This document shows positions 1-7,054 of a stretch of 64,000 nucleotides of DNA, piece after piece (position 1 is the first letter of the stretch; every line of letters starts with the position of its first letter). Made by a program: the position numbers and the translations under genes. The notes beneath the pieces were generated by a model. It was not told the origin of the DNA and did no database searches. It saw nothing but the letters and a program-made list of their open reading frames with translations. Source of the stretch: Chroococcidiopsis sp. TS-821 (lineage in GTDB: Bacteria > Cyanobacteriota > Cyanobacteriia > Cyanobacteriales > Chroococcidiopsidaceae); NCBI RefSeq assembly GCF_002939305.1, contig NZ_MVDI01000001.1, forward strand, positions 1,178,001-1,242,000. The letters run 5' to 3'.

Positions 1-2
1 TT

Positions 3-536
3 GCCGCGTTGTTAATTCACTACAGCTTTGATTTAGGGGGCTATACAAGCAGTGAATTAATCGCTCAATGGTTCGCCAATTACCCTGAAAGATGGGTGCG
101 TGCTGCGGTGATTGAAGCTTTGTATCGCGGGCGTTACAAAGCAGTTTCTATCGATCAAATTTTAACTGTGTGGCAGCGTCGAGGTGATGCGCTGCATCAT
201 TTTAACCACGAATTCGAGCGCCTTGTGTGTGCTGACTTACCAGAAACACTCATCAAACAACTCGAATCCGCAGCAGATAAAACAGCCTGCGATGACAAGA
301 CGCATTGTGTGGCTGAAGCATCTCCCAGTGAAAAGCGATTTTCTGTCACTGTAGTAGATTCTGCTGTAATTCCTCCTACAAGTAGCGCTAATAATAAGGT
401 GCGATCGCACCAGCGTACTGACTACTCGCCGATTGTACGATTCACTCCCCCAGAAACGACTACCTCAGACTTTTACGCAAAGCTGAAAGCGATTTCTCGC
501 AGTACCAAAAAGCAATCGGAATCTGAGCAATTGTAA
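3..536 (+). CDS. Conserved cyanobacterial hypothetical protein, 5' end cut by window edge
   Basis: The reading frame is open from the first bases of the window, so the true start probably lies upstream. The visible part is about 177 residues. The first 75 residues are compact and rich in aromatic and charged residues (YTSSELIAQW, WVRAAVIEALYRGRYKAVS, FNHEFERLVC), which looks like a helical domain. The C-terminal 100 residues are low-complexity and Ser/Thr rich, with a HIP1 octamer inside the coding sequence. I recognise this as a protein type common in cyanobacteria, but I know no function for it. It may act as a small adaptor or DNA-associated protein, but nothing here proves that. Confidence 0.6.
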   Translation, partial: AALLIHYSFDLGGYTSSELIAQWFANYPERWVRAAVIEALYRGRYKAVSIDQILTVWQRRGDALHHFNHEFERLVCADLPETLIKQLESAADKTACDDKTHCVAEASPSEKRFSVTVVDSAVIPPTSSANNKVRSHQRTDYSPIVRFTPPETTTSDFYAKLKAISRSTKKQSESEQL

Positions 537-697
537 ATGCCCATAACTAAATATCAACTATAGCGATACAAGGAAAAGTGTTGTGTAACACACACACAGC
601 AGTTGAAGGGACGCTGAGGATGTGGTAGAAGCAATTCTATCACCAAAGGTAGCTTTGCCCGTCAATTTTGTTTGGGTAGCCTTGAAACAGTTAGAGA

Positions 698-1567
698 TTA
701 TATTTGTTGTTGCATCCATCTGCGCGTACCAAAAGACTCGCAAGCAGCAGCAGCAACACGCGCAGCAGCAGCTAAGGCTTCAGCAAAGCTAGTTTGCAAA
801 ATGTAATGACAAAAAGCCCCGTGAAAGATATCACCAGCTCCTAGGGTGTCAACAGCTTTGATTTTGGGAACTGCGATAGTATTACACTGACCATTCGCTT
901 GATATTGAATGGGGTTTTCTCCTTGAGTGATGGCAATGTGAGGAATACCAATAGCGCTAAGATAGGCAAATACTTCAGTTGTGTTTTTGCAGCCTGGTGG
1001 ATGAAAATTTGCCGAACATACTGCATAATCGACAAAAGGCAAGACAGTTTCAAATCCAGGTTTCCAACTTCCACCATCAATCACAACAGGGATATGATTC
1101 GCTTTGGCTTGTTGGGCGATCGCGCATCCAATTACCATTTGATGTCCGTCAATTAAGACAATATCTACTCCTTGTAAAATGTCTTGAGGAATGCGATCGC
1201 GCGTGACCTGAGTTTTTACCGCGTTGATGGAAACAACTGCCCTTTCTCCTGTTGCTTCCGTGACAATAATCGAGGATACTGGCGGCGGTTCTACTTGTGT
1301 GGGATTTAAGTCTTCCACTGTAACTTGGTAAGTCTCTAAATCTGCCACAATTGAGTTGCAAAGTGGATGCGAACCTATAACACCTATTAGTTTTGCTTGA
1401 TGCCAATAACTAAACGCAACCGCAGCATTTGTTGCAGGACCACCAGCCGCCACAGTGTAATCAATTGCTACTATTTTTTGATTATTGCGCGGAACAGATT
1501 TTGCTAGATAGATGAAATCGAGCGTTATTAATCCAACAAACAGTCCTACTTGAGATTTCTGACGCAT
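698..1567 (-). CDS. PfkB-family carbohydrate/nucleoside kinase
   Basis: A cytoplasmic kinase of the PfkB (ribokinase) family, which transfers phosphate from ATP to a sugar or nucleoside hydroxyl. It is 289 residues, close to the usual family length of about 300. The N-terminal substrate region has the AAGGPATNAA glycine-rich motif. The C-terminal signature DTLGAGDIFHGAF starts near residue 240; Asp246 in GAGD is the expected catalytic base, next to the anion hole. The exact substrate cannot be read from sequence; cyanobacterial relatives are usually annotated just as sugar kinases. The gene stands alone, facing away from the upstream hypothetical, and is followed at its 5' side by an intergenic repeat. 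Confidence 0.85.
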   Translation of the reverse strand: MRQKSQVGLFVGLITLDFIYLAKSVPRNNQKIVAIDYTVAAGGPATNAAVAFSYWHQAKLIGVIGSHPLCNSIVADLETYQVTVEDLNPTQVEPPPVSSIIVTEATGERAVVSINAVKTQVTRDRIPQDILQGVDIVLIDGHQMVIGCAIAQQAKANHIPVVIDGGSWKPGFETVLPFVDYAVCSANFHPPGCKNTTEVFAYLSAIGIPHIAITQGENPIQYQANGQCNTIAVPKIKAVDTLGAGDIFHGAFCHYILQTSFAEALAAAARVAAAACESFGTRRWMQQQI

Positions 1568-1602
1568 TTTTAAACCACAAAGGCGCGAAGCGCGCGAAGA
1601 AA

Positions 1603-1640
1603 GTCAATAGCAACTAGCAACTAACCACTAACAACTAGCC
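1603..1640. repeat. Degenerate short repeat built on CTAGCAACTA / ACCACTAAC units
   Basis: Tandem-like units of about 7 bases (CAACTAG, CAACTAA, CCACTAA, CAACTAG) lie between the PfkB kinase and the SLH gene. Related degenerate strings occur in other gaps of this window, near 16454, 18992, 28828, 33199, 42237, 45190, 59245 and 60095. Short repeats of this type are frequent in filamentous and Chroococcidiopsis-like cyanobacteria. Confidence 0.5.
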
Positions 1641-1656
1641 ATAAGTATACTGTGGT

Positions 1657-2394
1657 TTAGTACGGGGACTGAGCTGTTAATGGAATTGGATTGTTCGCAA
1701 TATATTGCTGCGGAATCACTGATGCTTCATTAGGAGTTGCTAAAGCTTGACATAAAAATGCTGCTACTTCTGCGCGCGTTGCTTGCTTATTAGGATGTAA
1801 AAACCTCACATCGGGGTAATTAACAACAATACTTCTTTCTGTTGCTGCTGCTATTTTGCTTTGGGCATACCGAGGAATTTTATGAGCATCTGCAAAATTT
1901 GTTTTCAACGTAGAGGTGACGTCCCTACTAGGAACATAATTTAATCCACTCGCTAAAGCGACTAAAACTTGCGAACGAGTAATTCTTTGATTTGGTTTAA
2001 AAATTCTCCCTGGATAGCCTGATAAAAAGTTTCTTTGATACGCCTCTGCTACATGGTGATATGCCCAGTCATATACATGAACATCTCTAAATTCTATTCG
2101 CCTGCGTGTTCGAGGAATTTGCGGAAAAGCCTTACCGACTATTGCTGCAAATTCTGCACGATTAATATACATCATTGGGCGAAAGCTACCATCTGGATAA
2201 CCATTAATAATTCCTTGATTCGCTAATTTGACGATACAAGAGTTTGCCCAATTTCCTTGCAGATCGTAAAACAAGGAATATTGATTAGAATATTGAGCTA
2301 CAGCAGGTTTTTGTGGTATCCACGCGAATCCAGTCGTTATGACTCCCAAGCCGACTAACAAAGTAGGTAAGGAGCGATGTTTGAAACTAAACAT
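1657..2394 (-). CDS. S-layer homology (SLH) domain protein, exported
   Basis: A 245-residue exported protein. Residues 1-33 form a signal peptide (basic start, hydrophobic core, Ala-rich end before QYSNQYS). Three SLH repeats follow, at about residues 40-95, 100-150 and 160-220. Each carries the typical pattern of an aromatic start, a helix with NRAEFA/TRSQVLV/TRAEVAAF, and a turn such as GYPDGSFRP. SLH domains bind secondary cell-wall polymers or peptidoglycan; in cyanobacteria they anchor outer-membrane porins or small periplasmic proteins. There is no porin barrel here, so this is a stand-alone SLH protein, probably attached to peptidoglycan. It is monocistronic, with a long AT-rich region upstream. 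Confidence 0.85.
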   Translation of the reverse strand: MFSFKHRSLPTLLVGLGVITTGFAWIPQKPAVAQYSNQYSLFYDLQGNWANSCIVKLANQGIINGYPDGSFRPMMYINRAEFAAIVGKAFPQIPRTRRRIEFRDVHVYDWAYHHVAEAYQRNFLSGYPGRIFKPNQRITRSQVLVALASGLNYVPSRDVTSTLKTNFADAHKIPRYAQSKIAAATERSIVVNYPDVRFLHPNKQATRAEVAAFLCQALATPNEASVIPQQYIANNPIPLTAQSPY

Positions 2395-2830
2395 TAAATG
2401 CTTCTACCCTCTATTTATATATTTGTTGATTAATGAATGAATAACTGAGTTCCTGATATTTATGCAGCTCAATCTTCTTTATAAAAAATTTATATAAACT
2501 AATATTTAGGAGCTACTCTAGATACATTAGTATTTAGCAATATCAAATATTATCATACTCTGGTTACAGTGACTGACTTAAATTAAATTTGAATAAATTT
2601 TGGATTTACCTACCTAGCAGTTGAAGAAACGCAGTAATTATACCAAAATCTAGTGAATTAGAGTAAAAGTCGGATAATGACTGCGAGTTTATTACTCATG
2701 GTTGTCACAATTCTACCGAGATTTCACTGAAAAAAAATTAAAGTGCGACTAGCAATCAAAGATATCCGTAGATTCACTAGATACAAATCGATCTGATTAT
2801 TCTACAGGTACTATCCTTAACCTCAGAACA
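2395..2830. other. AT-rich intergenic region between divergent SLH gene and rsmI
   Basis: These 436 bases separate two divergently transcribed genes and must hold both promoters. The sequence is strongly AT rich, with several poly-A and TATA-like stretches. I see no ORF of coding character, no tRNA-like structure and no convincing inverted repeat. Confidence 0.5.
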
Positions 2831-3700
2831 ATGCAGGCAGCAGAAAACGGAAGACTTTATGTAGTAGGAACGCCGATTGGCAACTTAGAAGATATAACTT
2901 TTCGCGCCGTGCGAATTTTGCAATCGGTAGACTTCATTGCAGCAGAGGATACAAGGCATACAGGAAAGTTGCTACAACACTTTCAAATTAAGACACCACA
3001 GCTAAGTTATCACGAACACAATCGTAACAGTCGCATTCCTGAATTGATCCAGAAGTTAAGTGAAGGAAAAGCGATCGCCCTTGTCACAGATGCAGGAATG
3101 CCTGGAATTTCCGATCCTGGTTATGAACTTGTGCAAGCGTGTATTGCGGCAAATATTCCCGTAATCCCCATTCCTGGGGCAAGTGCAGTGATTACCGCGT
3201 TGTGCGCCGCCGGATTACCGACGGATCGATTTGTGTTTGAAGGGTTCTTACCCGTGAAAGGAAAAGAACGCCAGCAGCGCGGAGAATCTTTAAAAACTGA
3301 GTCGCGAACGATGGTTTTTTACGAATCACCCCATCGCCTGCGCCAAACTCTGCAAGACTTTGCGAACTTTTTTGGACAAGATCGGCAAATTGTTATAGCG
3401 CGCGAGTTAACTAAACTACACGAAGAATTTTGGCGCGGAAATATTGCGGAGGCGATCGCCCACTACAATCAACGCGAACCGCAAGGGGAATACACGCTAG
3501 TTGTTGCTGGAGTTTTAGCGAGTAAACCGCACTTGAGTGAAGTAGAAATTAAAGCTGAGTTACAAAAACTCATGGCACAGGGAATATCGCGATCGCAAGC
3601 TAGTCGTCAGTTAGCAAAGGAAGTCTCGCTTTCGCGCAGTCAAATTTACCAAATTGCTTTAGCGCTACCTAATTTATCTGCGGAGGATAGTAGCGATTAA
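2831..3700 (+). CDS. rsmI: 16S rRNA (cytidine(1402)-2'-O)-methyltransferase RsmI
   Basis: RsmI uses S-adenosylmethionine to methylate the 2'-hydroxyl of C1402 in 16S rRNA, in the decoding centre of the small subunit. The 289-residue length matches the family. The SAM-binding tetrapyrrole-methylase fold shows GTPIGNLEDIT at residues 13-23, the AAEDTRHTGKLL motif at about 37-48, and the DAGMPGISDPG segment near 97. The C-terminal tail (LSRSQIYQIALAL) is the usual small helical RsmI extension. The gene overlaps the 3' end of the convergent nuclease-like gene by four bases. Confidence 0.95.
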   Translation: MQAAENGRLYVVGTPIGNLEDITFRAVRILQSVDFIAAEDTRHTGKLLQHFQIKTPQLSYHEHNRNSRIPELIQKLSEGKAIALVTDAGMPGISDPGYELVQACIAANIPVIPIPGASAVITALCAAGLPTDRFVFEGFLPVKGKERQQRGESLKTESRTMVFYESPHRLRQTLQDFANFFGQDRQIVIARELTKLHEEFWRGNIAEAIAHYNQREPQGEYTLVVAGVLASKPHLSEVEIKAELQKLMAQGISRSQASRQLAKEVSLSRSQIYQIALALPNLSAEDSSD

Positions 3701-4548
3701 GATTTAGTTTTAACGCCAGAAAATTCGCACACTGTATTAAATGGGCAATAACGACAGTGCGAACCAGGGTTAGGCGGAAAAATTTTGCTGAAATGGTGGG
3801 GGTTTTGTTGATAGTGGTGCATATCTTGCTGATGCTTGATCGCCACTTGTGCTAATTGATCTTCTACAGCGTCGAGTTGAGTGGAAGTTACACTAATTAG
3901 CTCAGAGTTTTTACACCGTTCTAAGTTGTAGAATGAAGCAACGGCTTGATAATCAGGATATAAATAGCGCGCCGCAAGTAAATAAACAAGCGCCTGACGC
4001 TCGTCAAAAGCCGATCTACCCGTCTTAAAGTCAAGAATGTGCAAGATTTTATCAGCTTCGACGAACACGCAATCCATCGTCGCGTACAGCCGAAATTGAT
4101 AATTTTTTTGATGAATCACGATTGGTTGCGGAAATCCTTCATCGCCACTGGTAAGTTGAATGATGTGTTTTCCGAGTAAAACTGGACGATGATGGTAGTT
4201 TTTGAGAATTTGCATGACGCGCTGCTGAATCTCAACACTTGATTTACTTAGTTTGAGTAGTTGAGCCACTTGTTCAACACCATCAGGCTGAGTTAACCAT
4301 TGACGGTGATGATGAAATTCGTAAACGCCCTTTTGGGCAAGTAAACCGATGCGTTGCGGTGGGCTAACTTTAGCTAGTAATGCTTTGATTATCGGTTCTT
4401 TTTGCCGCGCTTTGATAAAGCCTCGTTTCATCTGACAATGCCATCTTTCTTGCCCGATAGCTGGGGCAAATAAAGACCAAAGGTGGTAGCTGGCAAAGGG
4501 TCGCCCAGAGTTTAGCATTGTCTGGCGGTTCAGTAAGGGAAGCAACAA
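3697..4548 (-). CDS. PD-(D/E)XK nuclease-superfamily protein with Cas4-like cysteines
   Basis: A 283-residue protein of the RecB/Cas4-like nuclease fold. The core shows DCVFVEAD, then ILDFKTGRS, in which Asp and Lys match the (D/E)-x-K active site. QALVYLLAARYLYP follows and matches motif QxxxY. Cys38 near the N-terminus and Cys265, Cys268 and Cys274 near the C-terminus (CRYCPFNTVC) match the spacing of the 4Fe-4S cluster in Cas4 and AddB nucleases. That implies an iron-sulfur DNA nuclease, but the substrate is unknown. No cas genes are nearby, so it is not a CRISPR adaptation protein by context. The frame opens with TTG at 4548; an ATG at 4518 is an alternative start. Confidence 0.75.
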   Translation of the reverse strand: MLLPLLNRQTMLNSGRPFASYHLWSLFAPAIGQERWHCQMKRGFIKARQKEPIIKALLAKVSPPQRIGLLAQKGVYEFHHHRQWLTQPDGVEQVAQLLKLSKSSVEIQQRVMQILKNYHHRPVLLGKHIIQLTSGDEGFPQPIVIHQKNYQFRLYATMDCVFVEADKILHILDFKTGRSAFDERQALVYLLAARYLYPDYQAVASFYNLERCKNSELISVTSTQLDAVEDQLAQVAIKHQQDMHHYQQNPHHFSKIFPPNPGSHCRYCPFNTVCEFSGVKTKS

Positions 4549-4620
4549 AAGTTACTGTGACACGTGAGAAACAATAAGCTTCTTGTACTATTAATGATGA
4601 ACGACAGGGAGTGGCAAAAA

Positions 4621-6060
4621 ATGAGCGCTAGTAACAATTCCAGCAAGATCAAGTTTGGTACCGATGGATGGAGAGGTATTATTGCTGATGACTTTACCTT
4701 CCCCAACGTACGGAAAGTAACGCGGGCGATCGCCAAATACCTGGAAACCGCCTACAACAAAAACCAACCGGTTCTTATTGCCTACGATACTCGCTTTCTC
4801 GCTGACCAGTTTGCGCGTACTGCTGCCGAGGTTTTAGCAGCAGAGGGTTGGAGTGTGAAAATTACCGATCGGGATTGTCCTACTCCAGTAATTGCTTACA
4901 ATGCCCGTCACTTAAATAGTGCTGGTGCATTGATGTTTACTGCCAGTCATAATCCGGCACCCTATTGTGGGATTAAGTATATTCCTGATTACGCTGGTCC
5001 TGCCACTCCTGAGATTACTGATACTATTGTGGCAAATATCTCTGGTGCAGATGACGCACCTGTCAGCGGTAATTGGAAAGATCAGATCTCAACTTTCGAT
5101 CCCAAGCCCGAATATCTTAAATTTCTTTACACGCTACTCGATGTTGAGAAGATTCGTAACGCTAAGTTAAAAGTCAAATACGACGCGCTTTATTCGACAT
5201 CGCGCGGTTATTTAGATACAGTATTGGAACACTGTGGTTGTGAATTAGAAACTTTTCACGCACAGCGCGATGTCCTTTTCGGTGGTGGAATGCCTGAACC
5301 CAAAGGCGAACAACTCGTTGAATTAGTCGAAGCTGTGAAGAAAGACAAAGCTGACTTAGGTTTAGCAACCGATGGCGATAGCGATCGCTTCGGAATCGTA
5401 GACGAACAAGGCAACGTTTTGACCCCAAATACGGTGTTACTTTTACTTGCGCGTCACTTAGTTAAAAATCGCGGTAAATCAGGCGCGATCGTGCGGACTG
5501 TTGCGACAACGCATTTACTCGATAACCTCGCCGCTAGCTATGGCTTAGAACTTTACGAAACGCCTGTAGGCTTCAAGTACATCGGGGAAAAAATGCGCGA
5601 AACCACCGTTCTAATTGGTGGCGAAGAATCAGGCGGTTTAAGTGTAATTGGGCATATCCCCGAAAAAGACGGAATTTTAGCTGATATGTTAGTTGCAGAA
5701 GCGATCGCCTACGAAGGAAAACCGCTAAGTCAGTTAGTCGAAGAAGCAATTAGCGAGGCTAATGGCCCATTAGCTAACAAGCGCTTGGATTTACATCTCA
5801 ACGACGCCCACAAAGCTGCTGTTATCGATTCGTTTACCAATAATCCACCCGCAGACGTCGCCGGAATTAAAGTTAAAGAAGTTGGTCGCAAAGATGGCGT
5901 TAAGCTGTATCTCGAAGAAGGTAGCTGGGTTTTATTGCGTCCATCGGGTACAGAACCACTGATGCGCGTTTACATCGAAGCAACTTCGGCGGATAAACTC
6001 AACAAAATTGCAACTCAAATGGAACAAATGATTAATCAACTCGAACCTGTAACAGTATAG
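4621..6060 (+). CDS. Phosphoglucomutase/phosphomannomutase family protein
   Basis: An alpha-D-phosphohexomutase that interconverts sugar 1- and 6-phosphates, feeding glycogen or nucleotide-sugar synthesis. Hallmarks are FGTDGWRG at the N-terminus, the phosphoserine loop TASHNP with Ser109, the metal-binding DGDSDR loop, the sugar-binding GGEESGG motif, and the phosphate-binding RPSGTEP motif near the C-terminus. I chose the ATG at 4621 because AGGGAG lies nine bases before it; the open frame extends upstream to a GTG at 4564 without a comparable ribosome site. The resulting 479 residues are normal for the family. Glucose versus mannose specificity, or a GlmM-like role, cannot be fixed from sequence alone. 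Confidence 0.9.
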   Translation: MSASNNSSKIKFGTDGWRGIIADDFTFPNVRKVTRAIAKYLETAYNKNQPVLIAYDTRFLADQFARTAAEVLAAEGWSVKITDRDCPTPVIAYNARHLNSAGALMFTASHNPAPYCGIKYIPDYAGPATPEITDTIVANISGADDAPVSGNWKDQISTFDPKPEYLKFLYTLLDVEKIRNAKLKVKYDALYSTSRGYLDTVLEHCGCELETFHAQRDVLFGGGMPEPKGEQLVELVEAVKKDKADLGLATDGDSDRFGIVDEQGNVLTPNTVLLLLARHLVKNRGKSGAIVRTVATTHLLDNLAASYGLELYETPVGFKYIGEKMRETTVLIGGEESGGLSVIGHIPEKDGILADMLVAEAIAYEGKPLSQLVEEAISEANGPLANKRLDLHLNDAHKAAVIDSFTNNPPADVAGIKVKEVGRKDGVKLYLEEGSWVLLRPSGTEPLMRVYIEATSADKLNKIATQMEQMINQLEPVTV

Positions 6061-6112
6061 GACTGGCGATTAACGATAAACTAGAAAAGAATCCTCATAG
6101 CTAATTGCTTCT

Positions 6113-6373
6113 ATGAGAACTCTTGCTAATTTGCTCGCGATCGTAATTCTGGCAGGCTGGGTAGTGGCGATCGCCATTGTTTCTGTCCAAAACGCCACCC
6201 CAGTTTCTTTGCGGTTTCTGACATTCCAATCAATTCAACTTCCCGTAGGATTGGTACTAGCGTTTAGTGCTGCGTTGGGTATGCTAGCGATGGCACTAAC
6301 TCAACCGATTTGGACTGCTGGTTTGAGAAGAAATAGTCTTGAATCAGATAACGAGTTTTTTGTCGATGAATAA
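6113..6373 (+). CDS. LapA-like (DUF1049) small membrane protein
   Basis: An 86-residue protein with two hydrophobic segments, residues about 5-25 and 42-65, separated by the family-typical stretch VQNATPVSLRFLTFQSIQLP. This pattern matches the lipopolysaccharide assembly protein A / DUF1049 family of small inner-membrane proteins. The gene starts 52 bases after the phosphohexomutase on the same strand and may share its transcript. Its function in cyanobacteria is not known. Confidence 0.7.
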   Translation: MRTLANLLAIVILAGWVVAIAIVSVQNATPVSLRFLTFQSIQLPVGLVLAFSAALGMLAMALTQPIWTAGLRRNSLESDNEFFVDE

Positions 6374-6377
6374 AAAG

Positions 6378-6869
6378 CTAAGATTCTCCCTTTCCTACTT
6401 TATAGTGTTTGATGTATCGTTGTTCGGGATCGATACCTTCAAAAGTAGGTGGAATCCAAACTCGTACGACTAATAGTGCAGCTAACACGAGTAAAAACGC
6501 ACAAGCTGCTAGCATCTGATTCCAAGGCACTTCCAACACCCCGCGCACAATCACTTCACGCAACACAGAGACAATTGATACTTCTACTGCAACGCCAATC
6601 GACACGCGCTGTTCTTGCAAATAAATAATCAATAGGCGAAACAACTCCACCATAATCAGCAAAAACAAAATATCTGCGGTAACTTCGTGAAAGTTGAGCG
6701 GCGGTAACATTAAATAAAATATACCCCTTAACTGAATTACCATCGCGCAGAATAGTCCAATACACAGCGAGACTACAATCAAGTCTTGAATAGTCTCTAG
6801 GCTGCGCACAAGCAGATTCCGATTTAACGCTTCGTACCAATTTAACGGGGACTTCAACGGCTGCTCCAT
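6378..6869 (-). CDS. PsiE-family (phosphate-starvation-inducible) membrane protein
   Basis: A 163-residue integral membrane protein with four predicted hydrophobic segments, at about residues 27-50, 62-82, 98-112 and 117-138. The segment between helices (VELFRLLIIYLQEQRVSIGVAVEVSIVSVLREVIVRG, given here only for location near residues 75-110) is the conserved core of the PsiE family. Members are named for induction by phosphate starvation in E. coli, but their activity is unknown. The 3' end is four bases from the convergent LapA-like gene. Confidence 0.75.
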   Translation of the reverse strand: MEQPLKSPLNWYEALNRNLLVRSLETIQDLIVVSLCIGLFCAMVIQLRGIFYLMLPPLNFHEVTADILFLLIMVELFRLLIIYLQEQRVSIGVAVEVSIVSVLREVIVRGVLEVPWNQMLAACAFLLVLAALLVVRVWIPPTFEGIDPEQRYIKHYKVGKGES

Positions 6870-6966
6870 CTAAACTTCCTCCTGCGTGTGGTGTTGATGG
6901 GAGATTATGCTTAGATTAACTTATAGATTTGTATTTTTGGTATTTGAATTAATTATTAATTGCATT

Positions 6967-7023
6967 AGCCTAGCGACTAAAGTCGCAGCTAGATAAACGA
7001 AGTCAGATGGTGCGCGGACTAAC
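6967..7023. repeat. Palindromic intergenic repeat with GCGACTAAAGTCGC core
   Basis: A perfect inverted repeat, GCGACT-AA-AGTCGC, occupies 6973-6986. It is followed by AACGAAGTC and a second GC-rich element ending GCGCGGACTAAC. Elements of this composition (a gcgactaaagtcgc hairpin followed by a gaagtc...ggact hairpin) are dispersed intergenic repeats in many cyanobacterial genomes. Here it lies between psiE and polA. Confidence 0.55.
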
Positions 7024-7054
7024 AGGAAAATGAGGAAAGTTAAAGTGTGCGTGA

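Noticed and set aside
3697-4548. Assigning the nuclease as CRISPR Cas4
   Set aside because: No other cas gene or array in the window; the cysteine pattern also fits AddB-type or other nucleases.
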